This document shows positions 21,251 to 28,700 of a stretch of 50,191 nt of DNA, in pieces. Origin of the DNA: a virus; IMG/VR virus record IMGVR_UViG_3300035670_000312, positions 1 through 50,191 of that record; one strand, written 5' to 3'. Made by a program: the position numbers and the translations under genes. Within the stretch, counting starts at the first letter, position 1, and each line of letters opens with the position of its first letter. The notes under the pieces are model-generated. The model did no database searches, was not told the origin of the DNA, and was given only the letters and a program-made list of their open reading frames with translations.

Positions 21251-21448
21251 TCACCAAACTCCGGGGATGATTTGGCCAGTTACGGCATAGGCACCGAGGG
21301 CAGCCATAACACCGAGCATTGCTGCCCGACCGTTCAGCTTCTCTGCCTTCTCGTTGTGTGTCACGGAGAAATCCTTATCGGGATCGACGTACATCTTGGG
21401 CTCTTTGGCCCACATGTTCTGTTGTCCGTGCTCGTTTGAGGTAATCAT
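21251..21448 (-). CDS. hli: high-light-inducible protein (HLIP)
   Basis: This 65-aa protein has a single chlorophyll-binding span with the signature EKLNGRAAMLGVMAALGAYA (residues 36-55), the ExxNGRxAMxG motif. It binds chlorophyll and carotenoid and protects photosystem II under stress; phage copies support psbA-driven photosynthesis. It lies in the speD operon, 20 nt after a 52-aa gene, with no clear Shine-Dalgarno before its ATG. Confidence 0.9.
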   Translation of the reverse strand: MITSNEHGQQNMWAKEPKMYVDPDKDFSVTHNEKAEKLNGRAAMLGVMAALGAYAVTGQIIPGVW

Positions 21449-21468
21449 AGTATAGTGTAAGCTCGTTG

Positions 21469-21627
21469 TTAGGATAGATGTTCGTCACAATTCGTAAACT
21501 GCTCTGTCTTTTCTCGGTCTTTGCGTTCTTTGCGGGATTTTAGCCAGAGACGAAAGTATTCGAGTTCAGCAGGTGAAAAAAGTTCGGGGTGTTTGAGAGC
21601 GTTTTTAGCCAGCTTGTGTTTCTTCAT
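21469..21627 (-). CDS. small basic protein, 52 aa
   Basis: It starts MKKHKLAKNALKHPELFSPA and continues with a helix (ELEYFRLWLKSRKERKDREK). The start overlaps the SpeD stop by 4 nt. The HPELFSPAELEYFRLWL pattern looks like a small conserved cyanophage protein (from memory). Likely a small nucleic-acid- or protein-binding peptide. Function unknown. Confidence 0.55.
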   Translation of the reverse strand: MKKHKLAKNALKHPELFSPAELEYFRLWLKSRKERKDREKTEQFTNCDEHLS

Positions 21628-21950
21628 CGGTTGATCTCCTGCATGGATACTTCAATGGGGTTGAAATAGTCGATGAGGACTTGCATACCTTGCCGAGTGT
21701 TCATGTCACCGCAAGTATAAACATCGATGGCACAACATCCGTTCTCCGGAAATGTGTGGATGCTTATGTGACTTTCCGCCAAGGCGTACACAACTGTGAC
21801 ACCTTGAGGGTGGAACTGATGAGAGAAACGATTGAGAACAGTCGCACCGCACGCATCGACCGCTTGTTCGAAGGCGGCACGTATGCCGTCGAGATCATCC
21901 AGCAGATGGAATGTGATGCCATACAGGCTAACTAAAATGTGGTGTCCCAA
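21624..21950 (-). CDS. speD: S-adenosylmethionine decarboxylase proenzyme
   Basis: This 108-aa protein has the bacterial SpeD core: ALAESHISIHTFPE, where Ser60 becomes the pyruvoyl group after autocleavage between Glu59 and Ser60. CGDMN follows. The short class Ib form gives decarboxylated SAM for spermidine synthesis. Other cyanophages carry it, presumably to supply polyamines for DNA packing. It follows the thioredoxin-like gene by 15 nt. Confidence 0.92.
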   Translation of the reverse strand: MGHHILVSLYGITFHLLDDLDGIRAAFEQAVDACGATVLNRFSHQFHPQGVTVVYALAESHISIHTFPENGCCAIDVYTCGDMNTRQGMQVLIDYFNPIEVSMQEINR

Positions 21951-21965
21951 TCATGTGTCCCCCGA

Positions 21966-22313
21966 TTATTCAGGTGTGTCTTCAAGGCATTCCTTGATTT
22001 TCTCCCTCAGCTCCACGATTGTGGCTGCCCCCTGCTGGTGACCTACGTACTTCCCTTGTTTGTCCATGATTAAATAGACAGGGAGGTCGATCTCGTAAGT
22101 CGGAGAGAGGCAGTGCCGTTCCAGGAGTTGATAGATGCGTAACTTTGTGAGATTGTTCTCATGGTTGATTATGTCATCCAGCAAAACTTCCTGGTAGGCA
22201 ATCTCTGAGAAGTCTTCAAAAGTGATGCGATCATGTTTGCTCATGTGTTTGCAAACGTCGCAGTCTTTGTCGAAGACTTTTGTGGCAATGACAGTTTTAC
22301 CCTCTTCCATCAC
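21966..22313 (-). CDS. thioredoxin-like protein
   Basis: The 115-aa product has a CDVC motif (about residues 18-21) after KVFDKD, then MSKHDRITFEDFSEI, and later TYEIDLPVYLIMDKQGKYVG, which contains the cis-Pro strand of the thioredoxin fold. Its place next to nrdAB and a sigma factor suggests reductant supply. Since NrdA already contains a glutaredoxin, this one may serve another target. It overlaps the sigma factor gene by 4 nt. Confidence 0.65.
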   Translation of the reverse strand: MMEEGKTVIATKVFDKDCDVCKHMSKHDRITFEDFSEIAYQEVLLDDIINHENNLTKLRIYQLLERHCLSPTYEIDLPVYLIMDKQGKYVGHQQGAATIVELREKIKECLEDTPE

Positions 22314-22900
22314 TTAATAAATGCCTCCAGCTCAGGGTGCTTCTCACGGATGATTTTGGAAAAACGAGCAATGTGAGAATTGATTGCTTGCTTCGTCATA
22401 CCATACTTTTTGGCGACCTCACCTTGACGAAGGGGCTTGCGACCGAGAAGGCCGTAACGATCACAAACAATTTGTGCACGCTTGCTATCTACCGATCCGC
22501 AACCGGCGATGATGATGTCGTGTACAAAATTGGCCTTAAACTCGTCACGAACCTCAAACTGGACGGTGTCCTCAAGGTTGCCACCCCAGTCACTTTGCTC
22601 AAGAGACAGGGGATACTTGGGCATGCGGTTGTCCTTGCGAGCGACACCCTGAACCGCACCTCGCACCTGGGGATACACCCAAGTCATAAACCGAGTGCCA
22701 CGGGCAAGGTCAAAGGTTTCAATGGCTTTGACCACTCCGAGCAAACCCTCCTGAACTAGATCCTCACGGGAGTGGGTAGGAGACATCCACGCATACTTAT
22801 TTACGATCTTGTGGACCAGTGGAGTGTACTGCTCAACGATCGCGGTGATGGAACGGGAGTCGCCTTTGATGGCGTTGTGTAGGGTGTCGAAATTGGACAT
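22310..22900 (-). CDS. sigma70-family factor (B), gp55-like
   Basis: From ATG 22900 the protein is 196 aa. Region 2 is TPLVHKIVNKYAWMSPTHSR, EDLVQEGLLGVVKAI and TRFMTWVYPQVRGA (about 26-82). A C-terminal helix-turn-helix (RQGEVAKKYGMTKQAINSHI) is region 4-like. This matches the small late sigma factors of T4-like cyanophages (gp55). The frame extends to 22951, but the ATG at 22900 leaves room for the promoter at 22923-22951. With factor A it forms a pair. Confidence 0.75.
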   Translation of the reverse strand: MSNFDTLHNAIKGDSRSITAIVEQYTPLVHKIVNKYAWMSPTHSREDLVQEGLLGVVKAIETFDLARGTRFMTWVYPQVRGAVQGVARKDNRMPKYPLSLEQSDWGGNLEDTVQFEVRDEFKANFVHDIIIAGCGSVDSKRAQIVCDRYGLLGRKPLRQGEVAKKYGMTKQAINSHIARFSKIIREKHPELEAFIK

Positions 22901-22922
22901 GCTTGCCTTTGAAACTCCTATT

Positions 22923-22951
22923 AATATACAGCGTATGGGCCAAAAACGCAA
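22923..22951 (-). promoter_or_regulatory. sigma70-type promoter of sigma factor B
   Basis: TTGCGT (22946-22951), a 17-nt spacer and TATATT (22923-22928). The -35 overlaps the terminator stem at 22947-22972. Confidence 0.6.
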
Positions 22952-22972
22952 GGACGGGTAACCGCCCTAGCG
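22941..22972 (-). terminator. terminator after the 76-aa zinc protein
   Basis: CGCTAGGGCGG pairs with CCGTCCTTGCG (one T-T mismatch) around loop TTAC and is followed by TTTTTGG. The U-run lies in the promoter spacer of sigma factor B. Confidence 0.7.
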
Positions 22973-22987
22973 TTACGGTAAACCGAA

Positions 22988-23218
22988 CTAAAGATCAAGT
23001 TTATTTAGTGCCGCCTCAGTCATTGCTATTCTTTCTTCCCAACCTGTGCCGCCGTCTTGGCCTTTGCACGGATTTACGCATCCCTTAGCCTTTTCGGAAG
23101 AAAGTCTTCGGCAGACGAGGGCGTTAAGGTCGATGTCTTTTCCGGGTTTTCCGGTGGACCAGTAAAGTTGTCCGTCGACCCAATGGGCTCCACAGACGGG
23201 GCAGTTTCTGTTGGACAC
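22988..23218 (-). CDS. zinc-ribbon-like protein, 76 aa
   Basis: It starts MSNRNCPVCGAHWVDGQLYW and ends in a helical tail (EERIAMTEAALNKLDL). C6 and C9 and the later CRRL and CVNPC cysteines form a plausible zinc site. The STGKPGKDIDLNALVC segment looks conserved in cyanophages (memory). The coding region overlaps the deaminase 3' end by 145 nt in another frame. Function unknown. Confidence 0.6.
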   Translation of the reverse strand: MSNRNCPVCGAHWVDGQLYWSTGKPGKDIDLNALVCRRLSSEKAKGCVNPCKGQDGGTGWEERIAMTEAALNKLDL

Positions 23219-23673
23219 AGATCAATCTCCGAGTAGTAGAAAAGTTTCACACCGGCTTCATATAACATGTCATTCGCCAGCTTGAAACTTGCTCTCCACC
23301 TCTCAGGAGCAGTTGCTGGATCAGGGCATACCACCGTTCCTACACCCGCTTGAATCAAAGAAGCAGCGCATTGGCTGCAAGGGTGGAAAGTGACGTATGC
23401 GGTGCAGGACTGTGTTTTAGCACCATTTTTAGCAGCGTTCATGATGGCGTTGGCCTCGGCATGAACTGTAACTGCCAGTTTGTAGTTGCGGTCTTCATAG
23501 AGTTCTAAAGAGTCAGAAAGACTGCTCGGGAAACCATTGTAACCCGTAGCAATCATTCTGCGATCTTGAACGAGAACGCAACCAACTTTCGTCCCTGGGT
23601 CTTTGCTCCAGGTTCGAATCTCTTCAGCTATGCGAAGAAATCTCCTGTCCCAGTGACTCAGGAATTTGTTCAC
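23074..23673 (-). CDS. dCMP deaminase-like protein with extended tail
   Basis: From GTG 23673 (199 aa), residues 1-155 are a dCMP/cytidine deaminase: HAEANAIMNA (H71-A-E73) and HPCSQC (P98, C99, C102) bind zinc and activate water. The last 45 residues are a Pro/Ser/Thr tail not expected in the family, read over the 76-aa gene in another frame. The enzyme makes dUMP for ThyX. An ATG at 23703 is an alternative start; the longest frame to 23790 overlaps the previous gene deeply. It overlaps the 92-aa gene by 50 nt. Confidence 0.8.
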   Translation of the reverse strand: MNKFLSHWDRRFLRIAEEIRTWSKDPGTKVGCVLVQDRRMIATGYNGFPSSLSDSLELYEDRNYKLAVTVHAEANAIMNAAKNGAKTQSCTAYVTFHPCSQCAASLIQAGVGTVVCPDPATAPERWRASFKLANDMLYEAGVKLFYYSEIDLCPTETAPSVEPIGSTDNFTGPPENPEKTSTLTPSSAEDFLPKRLRDA

Positions 23674-23902
23674 CGAGGTACTCAAGGTAGTCACCGAGTG
23701 CATTTGCAAACTCTTGGTAGATTTCTTTTCGATTTTTGAAAGTTTGTTCGTAGTGGTCCGAGGTGTGCACAAATCCGTCCCAACAAGCATGAAGTTCGGA
23801 TATACCGTACTCTACCTGCAGGTAGCTGGAAGGAACCGCCAGCGAAGGGTTGTTTCGGGCTGCCCGACGCATTTGCTCAAAAGTGACTGCGGACGCTTTC
23901 AT
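23624..23902 (-). CDS. hypothetical protein, 92 aa
   Basis: The protein starts MKASAVTFEQMRRAARNNPS and continues through LAVPSSYLQVEYGISELHAC into an acidic helix (EIYQEFANALGDYLEYLGEQ). It overlaps MazG by ATGA and the deaminase by 50 nt. No family recognised. Confidence 0.55.
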   Translation of the reverse strand: MKASAVTFEQMRRAARNNPSLAVPSSYLQVEYGISELHACWDGFVHTSDHYEQTFKNRKEIYQEFANALGDYLEYLGEQIPESLGQEISSHS

Positions 23903-24234
23903 CGGTTGTCACCTGAGCCAGAGAGAACACCGCGCTGCTGACGGGATGCCAGTTTATCGAGGTTCATTTGCATGATTTCCTCCAGAGTGTAGTCTAGCTC
24001 GTAGGCAAGAACTGCCACATACCAACAAACATCTGAGAGTTCGAAGGCCATCTTCTCCCTGGTTTCGGGTGTGAGATTACCGTCCCCGTCTCGGATAATT
24101 TTCTTGGCCTTCTCCGCTACTTCACCAGCTTCACCAACCAACCCAAGTGTCGGATAGATGAAGTTGTTGGACATGTTCGGGTAGATTGCCGTCTGTAGGG
24201 CGCCAGTCTGGTAGTCGTTTGCGGAAAGTGTCAT
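23899..24234 (-). CDS. mazG: MazG-like nucleotide pyrophosphohydrolase
   Basis: This 111-aa all-helical protein has the MazG metal-binding pair: GLVGEAGEVAEKAKK (E35, E38) and FELSDVCWYVAVLAYEL (E65, D68). It hydrolyses NTPs or dNTPs, possibly lowering ppGpp-like signals to keep host metabolism open. MazG is a common cyanophage auxiliary gene. It has its own class 1 promoter. Confidence 0.88.
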   Translation of the reverse strand: MTLSANDYQTGALQTAIYPNMSNNFIYPTLGLVGEAGEVAEKAKKIIRDGDGNLTPETREKMAFELSDVCWYVAVLAYELDYTLEEIMQMNLDKLASRQQRGVLSGSGDNR

Positions 24235-24254
24235 TTAGTTTGTAAACTCGAATT

Positions 24255-24282
24255 AGTGTAGCACGGGGGTCAGCCCGTAAAC
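24255..24282 (-). promoter_or_regulatory. class 1 promoter of mazG
   Basis: GTTTAC (24277-24282), a 16-nt spacer and TACACT (24255-24260), 21 nt before the ATG. The spacer contains an ACGGG/CCCGT inverted repeat. Confidence 0.65.
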
Positions 24283-24795
24283 TCAGAACCCGATGTCCAC
24301 CTCACGGGCGCACCCGTGCTCAACCAAGTCATCCCACTCCATCGAAACGGATCCGAGAGTGAAACGAATGGATGAGGCGGTTTTACCCGCAAAGGAGGAC
24401 ACCTCTCGCAGCAAATGCTGAAAAAAAGTAACTTCTGTTACGAACTCATCAACCACGAGTGTGGGAATGAAAACCATTGCCGACATTTCATTTCCTTCGA
24501 CAATGAAGTAAACGGTGTTTGGCTCACGTCCCCGAATAAATGAAATCGGAAATACAACTTCATCCTCTTCTCGTCGAGTTTCAACGAGTAGTGCGTTCCA
24601 GTCGTTTGCTTCGTGTGTGAAAATGTTTTTAATGTCTCTCTCAATGTGGTCGAGGGAGACCTCGTAATCGTAATTCTCTGTGGCAGAAGCGGCCACGTTA
24701 ACGCCAGTCAGATAGACACCATAGCGATCTGATTTGCCTTTCTTGGTGACTAGACTGGTGAGGAAGGTGTTTGGGTCAGATAGTTTCGGTGCCAT
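24283..24795 (-). CDS. hypothetical protein, 170 aa (possibly thymidylate-synthase-like)
   Basis: From ATG 24795 the product begins MAPKLSDPNTFLTSLVTKKG. The C-terminal half (FFQHLLREVSSFAGKTASSI, then TLGSVSMEWDDLVEHG) recalls the strand-helix-strand end of ThyA and dNMP-transferase folds, but a catalytic cysteine or arginine is not evident. It sits in the helicase operon. The longer frame to 24939 reads against the neighbouring gene. A weak fold suggestion only. Confidence 0.4.
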   Translation of the reverse strand: MAPKLSDPNTFLTSLVTKKGKSDRYGVYLTGVNVAASATENYDYEVSLDHIERDIKNIFTHEANDWNALLVETRREEDEVVFPISFIRGREPNTVYFIVEGNEMSAMVFIPTLVVDEFVTEVTFFQHLLREVSSFAGKTASSIRFTLGSVSMEWDDLVEHGCAREVDIGF

Positions 24796-24796
24796 T

Positions 24797-25195
24797 TTAG
24801 TACTTGGTTTGAGAGGCTTTTGGAAGGTTTTGTCGAACAAGGTGCCCCCCATTCTCCACGGTTTTTGTTTCGTCGTTGGGCAAAACTTCACGAGTGTTAT
24901 TTTGCACTCTGTTAAGATTGACGGACCCCCGTTTGTCAAACATTGGGTGTTTCTTTAGGAGGTCTTGAACATTTCGTTTTGCCTCAATACTGAAGTGCCC
25001 GTAATAACGTTTGATTGAGTCATCCTCCCCAAACGCAGGTTGGTCAGAGTCCTTTCTGGACTTGACTTTTCGTCCGGGATACTTGGTCTCAAGGTCAAAG
25101 TCGCCAGCAGCATTACTGTTAGGTTGTGTCGGTGTGCTCGCACTGGTGAGGGGAGTTGCCGTGTCCGGTGTATTGCTGCTGAGGAACTCTTTCAT
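24797..25195 (-). CDS. hypothetical protein, 132 aa
   Basis: The N-terminal 30 residues are a Thr/Pro/Ser-rich disordered tail. The middle (GEDDSIKRYYGHFSIEAKRN and VQDLLKKHPMF) is helical. Its stop precedes the next gene's start by one base. No known motif. It may be a small partner of the helicase (position only). Confidence 0.5.
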   Translation of the reverse strand: MKEFLSSNTPDTATPLTSASTPTQPNSNAAGDFDLETKYPGRKVKSRKDSDQPAFGEDDSIKRYYGHFSIEAKRNVQDLLKKHPMFDKRGSVNLNRVQNNTREVLPNDETKTVENGGHLVRQNLPKASQTKY

Positions 25196-25196
25196 T

Positions 25197-25574
25197 TTAG
25201 GTCAACGGTAAACGAAGACTAGGCACAAACGCATTCTCTCCCACACGGCGAATACCAACCACATATTTTGCAGTGAAGTACTCTCCCGGCTGGGGGATTA
25301 CATAGTTAAATTTAATAATTTGCCACAGGGGGCACAGATAGAACGAATGTTCCAGATGCTCAGTGCCTTTGGCGTAGAGTTTGCAGAGTAGTCGTGGTGT
25401 GTAGAGTTGGCAGAGAGTCTCAATTTCTTGAACGGTTCCAATCTTGTCGTAGAGACCCGCAGGGTCGTCAATGCAAGTGAATCCCTCGGATTCGAGTTGT
25501 TCTTTGAGACGCGCCTGCTTCTGACACTCGTAAGAGAATGCGTCCACAGTTTCGTCGGGTATAGTAGTCGGCAT
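25197..25574 (-). CDS. hypothetical protein, 125 aa
   Basis: It begins MPTTIPDETVDAFSYECQKQ and contains an aromatic, strand-rich half (YLCPLWQIIKFNYVIPQPGE). It overlaps the helicase gene by 1 nt, so it belongs to the replication operon. No motif recognised. Confidence 0.5.
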   Translation of the reverse strand: MPTTIPDETVDAFSYECQKQARLKEQLESEGFTCIDDPAGLYDKIGTVQEIETLCQLYTPRLLCKLYAKGTEHLEHSFYLCPLWQIIKFNYVIPQPGEYFTAKYVVGIRRVGENAFVPSLRLPLT

Positions 25575-27544
25575 TAGTTTTTACCCCCTTCAACTGCGTA
25601 CAGCTTTTCACGGGCTGCCGCACGGAATTTCTCCGCACGGTCCGGACTGTAATGTTTGTTCTCGATCCACTTGTCCACGCAGCGGGCGCTGACATTCAAC
25701 AACCTTTCTTTGTCTTCCTCTTCACAACTCTCGAGCAACTGCTTACCCTCAACGAGCAACTCCTCACTTGCGTGCCTCATGTTCTCCCAGTTTTCGATGA
25801 CGTAGTTGGCAGATCCACCAATCTTGAAACCATCTCGCATCACGAGTTTTTCCATGATGTCTTTGATGACTTCCGCAGTGGTGTTACTGCCGGGGTTACG
25901 GCCGAACTGTTCGAAATAAGTTACGGCTTTTTTGATCGACTCCCAACGAATTTCCCTGAAACCCTGGTAGTAGTGGGTCGATGGCCTTCCAGCAATCTCC
26001 CACGCTCGTTTCATTCGACTCATTAAGTGGAGCCCAGAGGGGTCTACACCCAGGAAATAAAAGTGATCTAGGCACTCCTGGAGGATTTCCGGCGTGAGTT
26101 CAGGGACTTCCGAATCTCCTGTCCGGAGCATCCACGCAAATGCCATTCCATTGACGAGTGCCTGAGTAACATCCGCCTTGAAGCGAATCCTCTGCCGAGT
26201 CGTCCAGTACCGGACCTCGACCTGGAGGCGGTTAATTGATGGGTCACGAACGTCGTTAATAACTGCCCAGAATCGATCAGTTGCCAGTCGCAAGCACCAC
26301 AGATAAAGAGCCTCTTGGCTGACCCCGAGTTTGTTCGCAAGGTACGGGATATGTGCCCGTGGGCGGAGATCCGGTGAGCCCTCCGAAATGGTTCCCTCAA
26401 GGTTCTCCCGATTCTTTGCAACCTCGTATTCACGGTAGGTCGAAATGATTTTGATTCGGTCAATAATGCCAGGGTCGAGGTCATAAGCGAACTTGCTGTT
26501 CCAGTCGTTGGAGTTAACCAAGATAACAGATTTTGGCCATATCTGCTCAGCGTTCTGGAACTTCTCCTCAACTTGAAAGAGTCCATTGGTAATTAGGATT
26601 TTGGTTTCTTCGGCTGCGAGGAACTTTTTGAGGCTCGCGAGGCTCGTGTCGTCTTTGTACGCGATGTCACTGAGGGCTGCGGCTTTGAGTCCGAAACGGT
26701 CTTCGGTTGACTTGAAAGTGTGAGTGACGAATCCACATCGCTGGAGGGCTGCGGTGAGCCCGTTGAATAGGGTTGATTTGCCCAAGCCTGCATCTTTGCC
26801 GACGATGACTCCAGCCATACGGGCAGTATGGTCAACGGGTTCAGAGCGTCCAGGGGGAAGGTGATTTGCTCGACCGACTCCGACCCGTCCGAGAATGAGA
26901 CGGAGCATTTCCTGCTCGGCTTCGGGGAAGATAGTGAAAATATCGCTAAACTCAACCTTACGAAGCGCAGGGTCAAACCAATCCCGGTCAGGAACCCAGA
27001 TGCGAGGGTTAAGAACAACCTCGCCACCCCAGCGCCCAACTGGATCAAACGTGTGTCCATAGTCAAGTGTTTGGTGAATGTTTTTTGTTTGATTCACCCG
27101 CTTCATTTTAAGCAGGCGTTCGGTGAAGCTTTGGAGATCATTATCTCCTGCTTTCGGTCGGAACAACGGTGTCCAGAACTCTCGTACTGCTTCATCGCAG
27201 AGGTCCGGATGGAATGCTGCCTCAATCGACTCGAAATCAAGATCGGTCGAGATGTCTTGCAGAGGCATGAAAGTGTGCGGATATTTGATGCCCTTGATCA
27301 TCGGAGGGGGAGCGGGCTTCAGAATCCTGTGATTGATGTGGTCACCACCCTCTTGTAGCTCAACGGTGAATCCACGAGATTTCAACAGGGCAATGCCTGC
27401 GTTGTAAAGTTCGCTAACACGAACCGGTGCTTTGGTTTCTTCTTTCTTCTTGCCTGAACCGAAGGACCTTGCCTTCTTGCGGTCGTTTGCTTTTCCAAGA
27501 ATGTCTACTTCTTGTTTTGTAGTTGTCTTGAAGGGATCCGACAT
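25574..27544 (-). CDS. SF3/AAA+-like helicase
   Basis: From ATG 27544 the protein is 656 aa. A Walker A GKDAGLGKST (about 249-258) is followed by an acidic YKDDTS segment and a sensor-like SVILVNSNDWN, the layout of SF3-type AAA+ helicases that follow a DUF5906- or primase-like N-terminal region. The N-terminal 240 residues contain no clear primase catalytic site. It would be the replicative helicase, replacing the DnaB-like gp41 of T4-like cyanophages. It follows the LDF-tailed protein and has a class 1 promoter. Confidence 0.6.
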   Translation of the reverse strand: MSDPFKTTTKQEVDILGKANDRKKARSFGSGKKKEETKAPVRVSELYNAGIALLKSRGFTVELQEGGDHINHRILKPAPPPMIKGIKYPHTFMPLQDISTDLDFESIEAAFHPDLCDEAVREFWTPLFRPKAGDNDLQSFTERLLKMKRVNQTKNIHQTLDYGHTFDPVGRWGGEVVLNPRIWVPDRDWFDPALRKVEFSDIFTIFPEAEQEMLRLILGRVGVGRANHLPPGRSEPVDHTARMAGVIVGKDAGLGKSTLFNGLTAALQRCGFVTHTFKSTEDRFGLKAAALSDIAYKDDTSLASLKKFLAAEETKILITNGLFQVEEKFQNAEQIWPKSVILVNSNDWNSKFAYDLDPGIIDRIKIISTYREYEVAKNRENLEGTISEGSPDLRPRAHIPYLANKLGVSQEALYLWCLRLATDRFWAVINDVRDPSINRLQVEVRYWTTRQRIRFKADVTQALVNGMAFAWMLRTGDSEVPELTPEILQECLDHFYFLGVDPSGLHLMSRMKRAWEIAGRPSTHYYQGFREIRWESIKKAVTYFEQFGRNPGSNTTAEVIKDIMEKLVMRDGFKIGGSANYVIENWENMRHASEELLVEGKQLLESCEEEDKERLLNVSARCVDKWIENKHYSPDRAEKFRAAAREKLYAVEGGKN

Positions 27545-27573
27545 ACGGTCGTTTGGATAGTTGTTTCCGATGG

Positions 27574-27602
27574 AGTATAGCAAAAAGGGCCGAGGCGTAA
27601 AC
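27574..27602 (-). promoter_or_regulatory. class 1 promoter of the helicase operon
   Basis: GTTTAC (27597-27602), a 17-nt spacer and TATACT (27574-27579). The -35 lies in the loop of a terminator hairpin. Confidence 0.7.
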
Positions 27603-27610
27603 CCCGACCC
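27582..27610 (-). terminator. terminator whose loop carries the -35 box
   Basis: GGGTCGGGG pairs with CCTCGGCCC (27602-27610 with 27587-27595) around TTTACG, followed by TTTTT. The loop is the -35 of the next promoter. Confidence 0.7.
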
Positions 27611-27632
27611 GTAGTGCCGACTAAGTTTGAGA

Positions 27633-28607
27633 TCAGAAGTCTAGTGTGAATGCCTCCGGATCTTCAGCAAAGGCGGTGCACTTGAGTGCGACCTTGGCAG
27701 TCGGGAATCCATTGTACTCACCGTGCTCGATCACTCGCAGAGTGGCCGGATTTTCCCGGTCAATCATAGGATCAGCAGCCAGGGTTTTCTTGAGGGAGTT
27801 GTTAGGCTTGACGATTGCCCAGTCCTGAACCTCAGTGTCAACATCAACCCACTCACCATCAACCTGCGTGCGCACAGGAGCAGTGAAAGGCTCGTCGATC
27901 TTGACTTGAAGGAAGTAATCAGTACCGTACTGACCACCTTCTTTCACTCGGTAAGTGGTAACCACATACTCGCCAATCGGGAGGTGGGCCACTTTAACGA
28001 AGGGACCTTGCATCCGTTCGCCAGAACCGGAAGATTCGCCACGCTTGGAAAGGTCAGAGGCCACTTGCACTTTTTCGGCAATGGCTTCAGGGTTCTCATC
28101 CAGGAGCACGTCGAGAAGGTCAGCAGAGACCTTGTCTTCGTAGTCAGCCGAGCGAATGGGGATCGGCAGAGTGTAAAGGGTGCCTTCGGAGCTTACTGAG
28201 ACAGACAGAACGGGCTCAGTGTATTTACCGATAGTTTCTTCTTTGAAAGCGAACTTGGTGCCTTTGGGAGCACCTGCCACGGTGATTTTACCGGGGCTCA
28301 GCTGGAGGGGAATGTCACGATCACCCCAGCGAATAACCAGACCTTGCTCTTCGGTAGAGAACACGGTAGGTGCATACAGGCGCTTGAACACTCCGTTTGC
28401 ATCAGCACGAACGGTGAAGGTGGAACCTTCTCCCGAGAAGTCTTCGCCGGTCAGGGCAGAGAAGATAGCACCGAGACCTTTCTGATAGGTTTCGGGCAGT
28501 GCTCGGTTGGGAATGTCAGTGTAAGCGCGAGTGTAGTTTTTGCTCTCGAGACGGGCACGATTGCGGTCGTCCAGTGCGGGAGAGATCTTGTACGTTGCTA
28601 CAGCCAT
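27633..28607 (-). CDS. OB-fold-like, LDF-tailed protein (candidate ssDNA-binding)
   Basis: From ATG 28607 the protein is 324 aa. It is strand-rich, with segments such as PIGEYVVTTYRVKEGGQYGT and YFLQVKIDEPF that suggest one or two OB folds. The C-terminus is acidic and ends AEDPEAFTLDF, as do two other nucleic-acid enzymes here. Acidic tails ending in hydrophobic residues bind partners in ssDNA-binding proteins. It has an excellent class 1 promoter and stands before the helicase. The ssDNA-binding role is inferred from fold and position. The longer frame to 28661 is only 18 extra residues. Confidence 0.5.
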   Translation of the reverse strand: MAVATYKISPALDDRNRARLESKNYTRAYTDIPNRALPETYQKGLGAIFSALTGEDFSGEGSTFTVRADANGVFKRLYAPTVFSTEEQGLVIRWGDRDIPLQLSPGKITVAGAPKGTKFAFKEETIGKYTEPVLSVSVSSEGTLYTLPIPIRSADYEDKVSADLLDVLLDENPEAIAEKVQVASDLSKRGESSGSGERMQGPFVKVAHLPIGEYVVTTYRVKEGGQYGTDYFLQVKIDEPFTAPVRTQVDGEWVDVDTEVQDWAIVKPNNSLKKTLAADPMIDRENPATLRVIEHGEYNGFPTAKVALKCTAFAEDPEAFTLDF

Positions 28608-28640
28608 GATAATTAGAGCTTTGGAAAGTTGAGCTCGACT

Positions 28641-28658
28641 CCTCGGTCTATTCCGAGG
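28641..28658 (-). other. leader hairpin CCTCGG/CCGAGG
   Basis: Six pairs and a 6-nt loop in the 5' leader of the 28607 gene, 33 nt before its start, with no clear Shine-Dalgarno. A possible translation control. Confidence 0.35.
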
Positions 28659-28672
28659 CACTCAACACAGGT

Positions 28673-28700
28673 ATTATACCCCCTCAGCTCCCCGGTAAAC
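28673..28700 (-). promoter_or_regulatory. class 1 promoter (best consensus)
   Basis: GTTTAC (28695-28700), a 16-nt spacer and a perfect TATAAT (28673-28678), partly inside the hub gene's last codons. Confidence 0.75.

Noticed and set aside
24379-24388. Exact GGGTAAAACC copy
   Set aside because: It lies inside a coding region (AGKTA codons) with no gene start downstream, so I do not call it a promoter.
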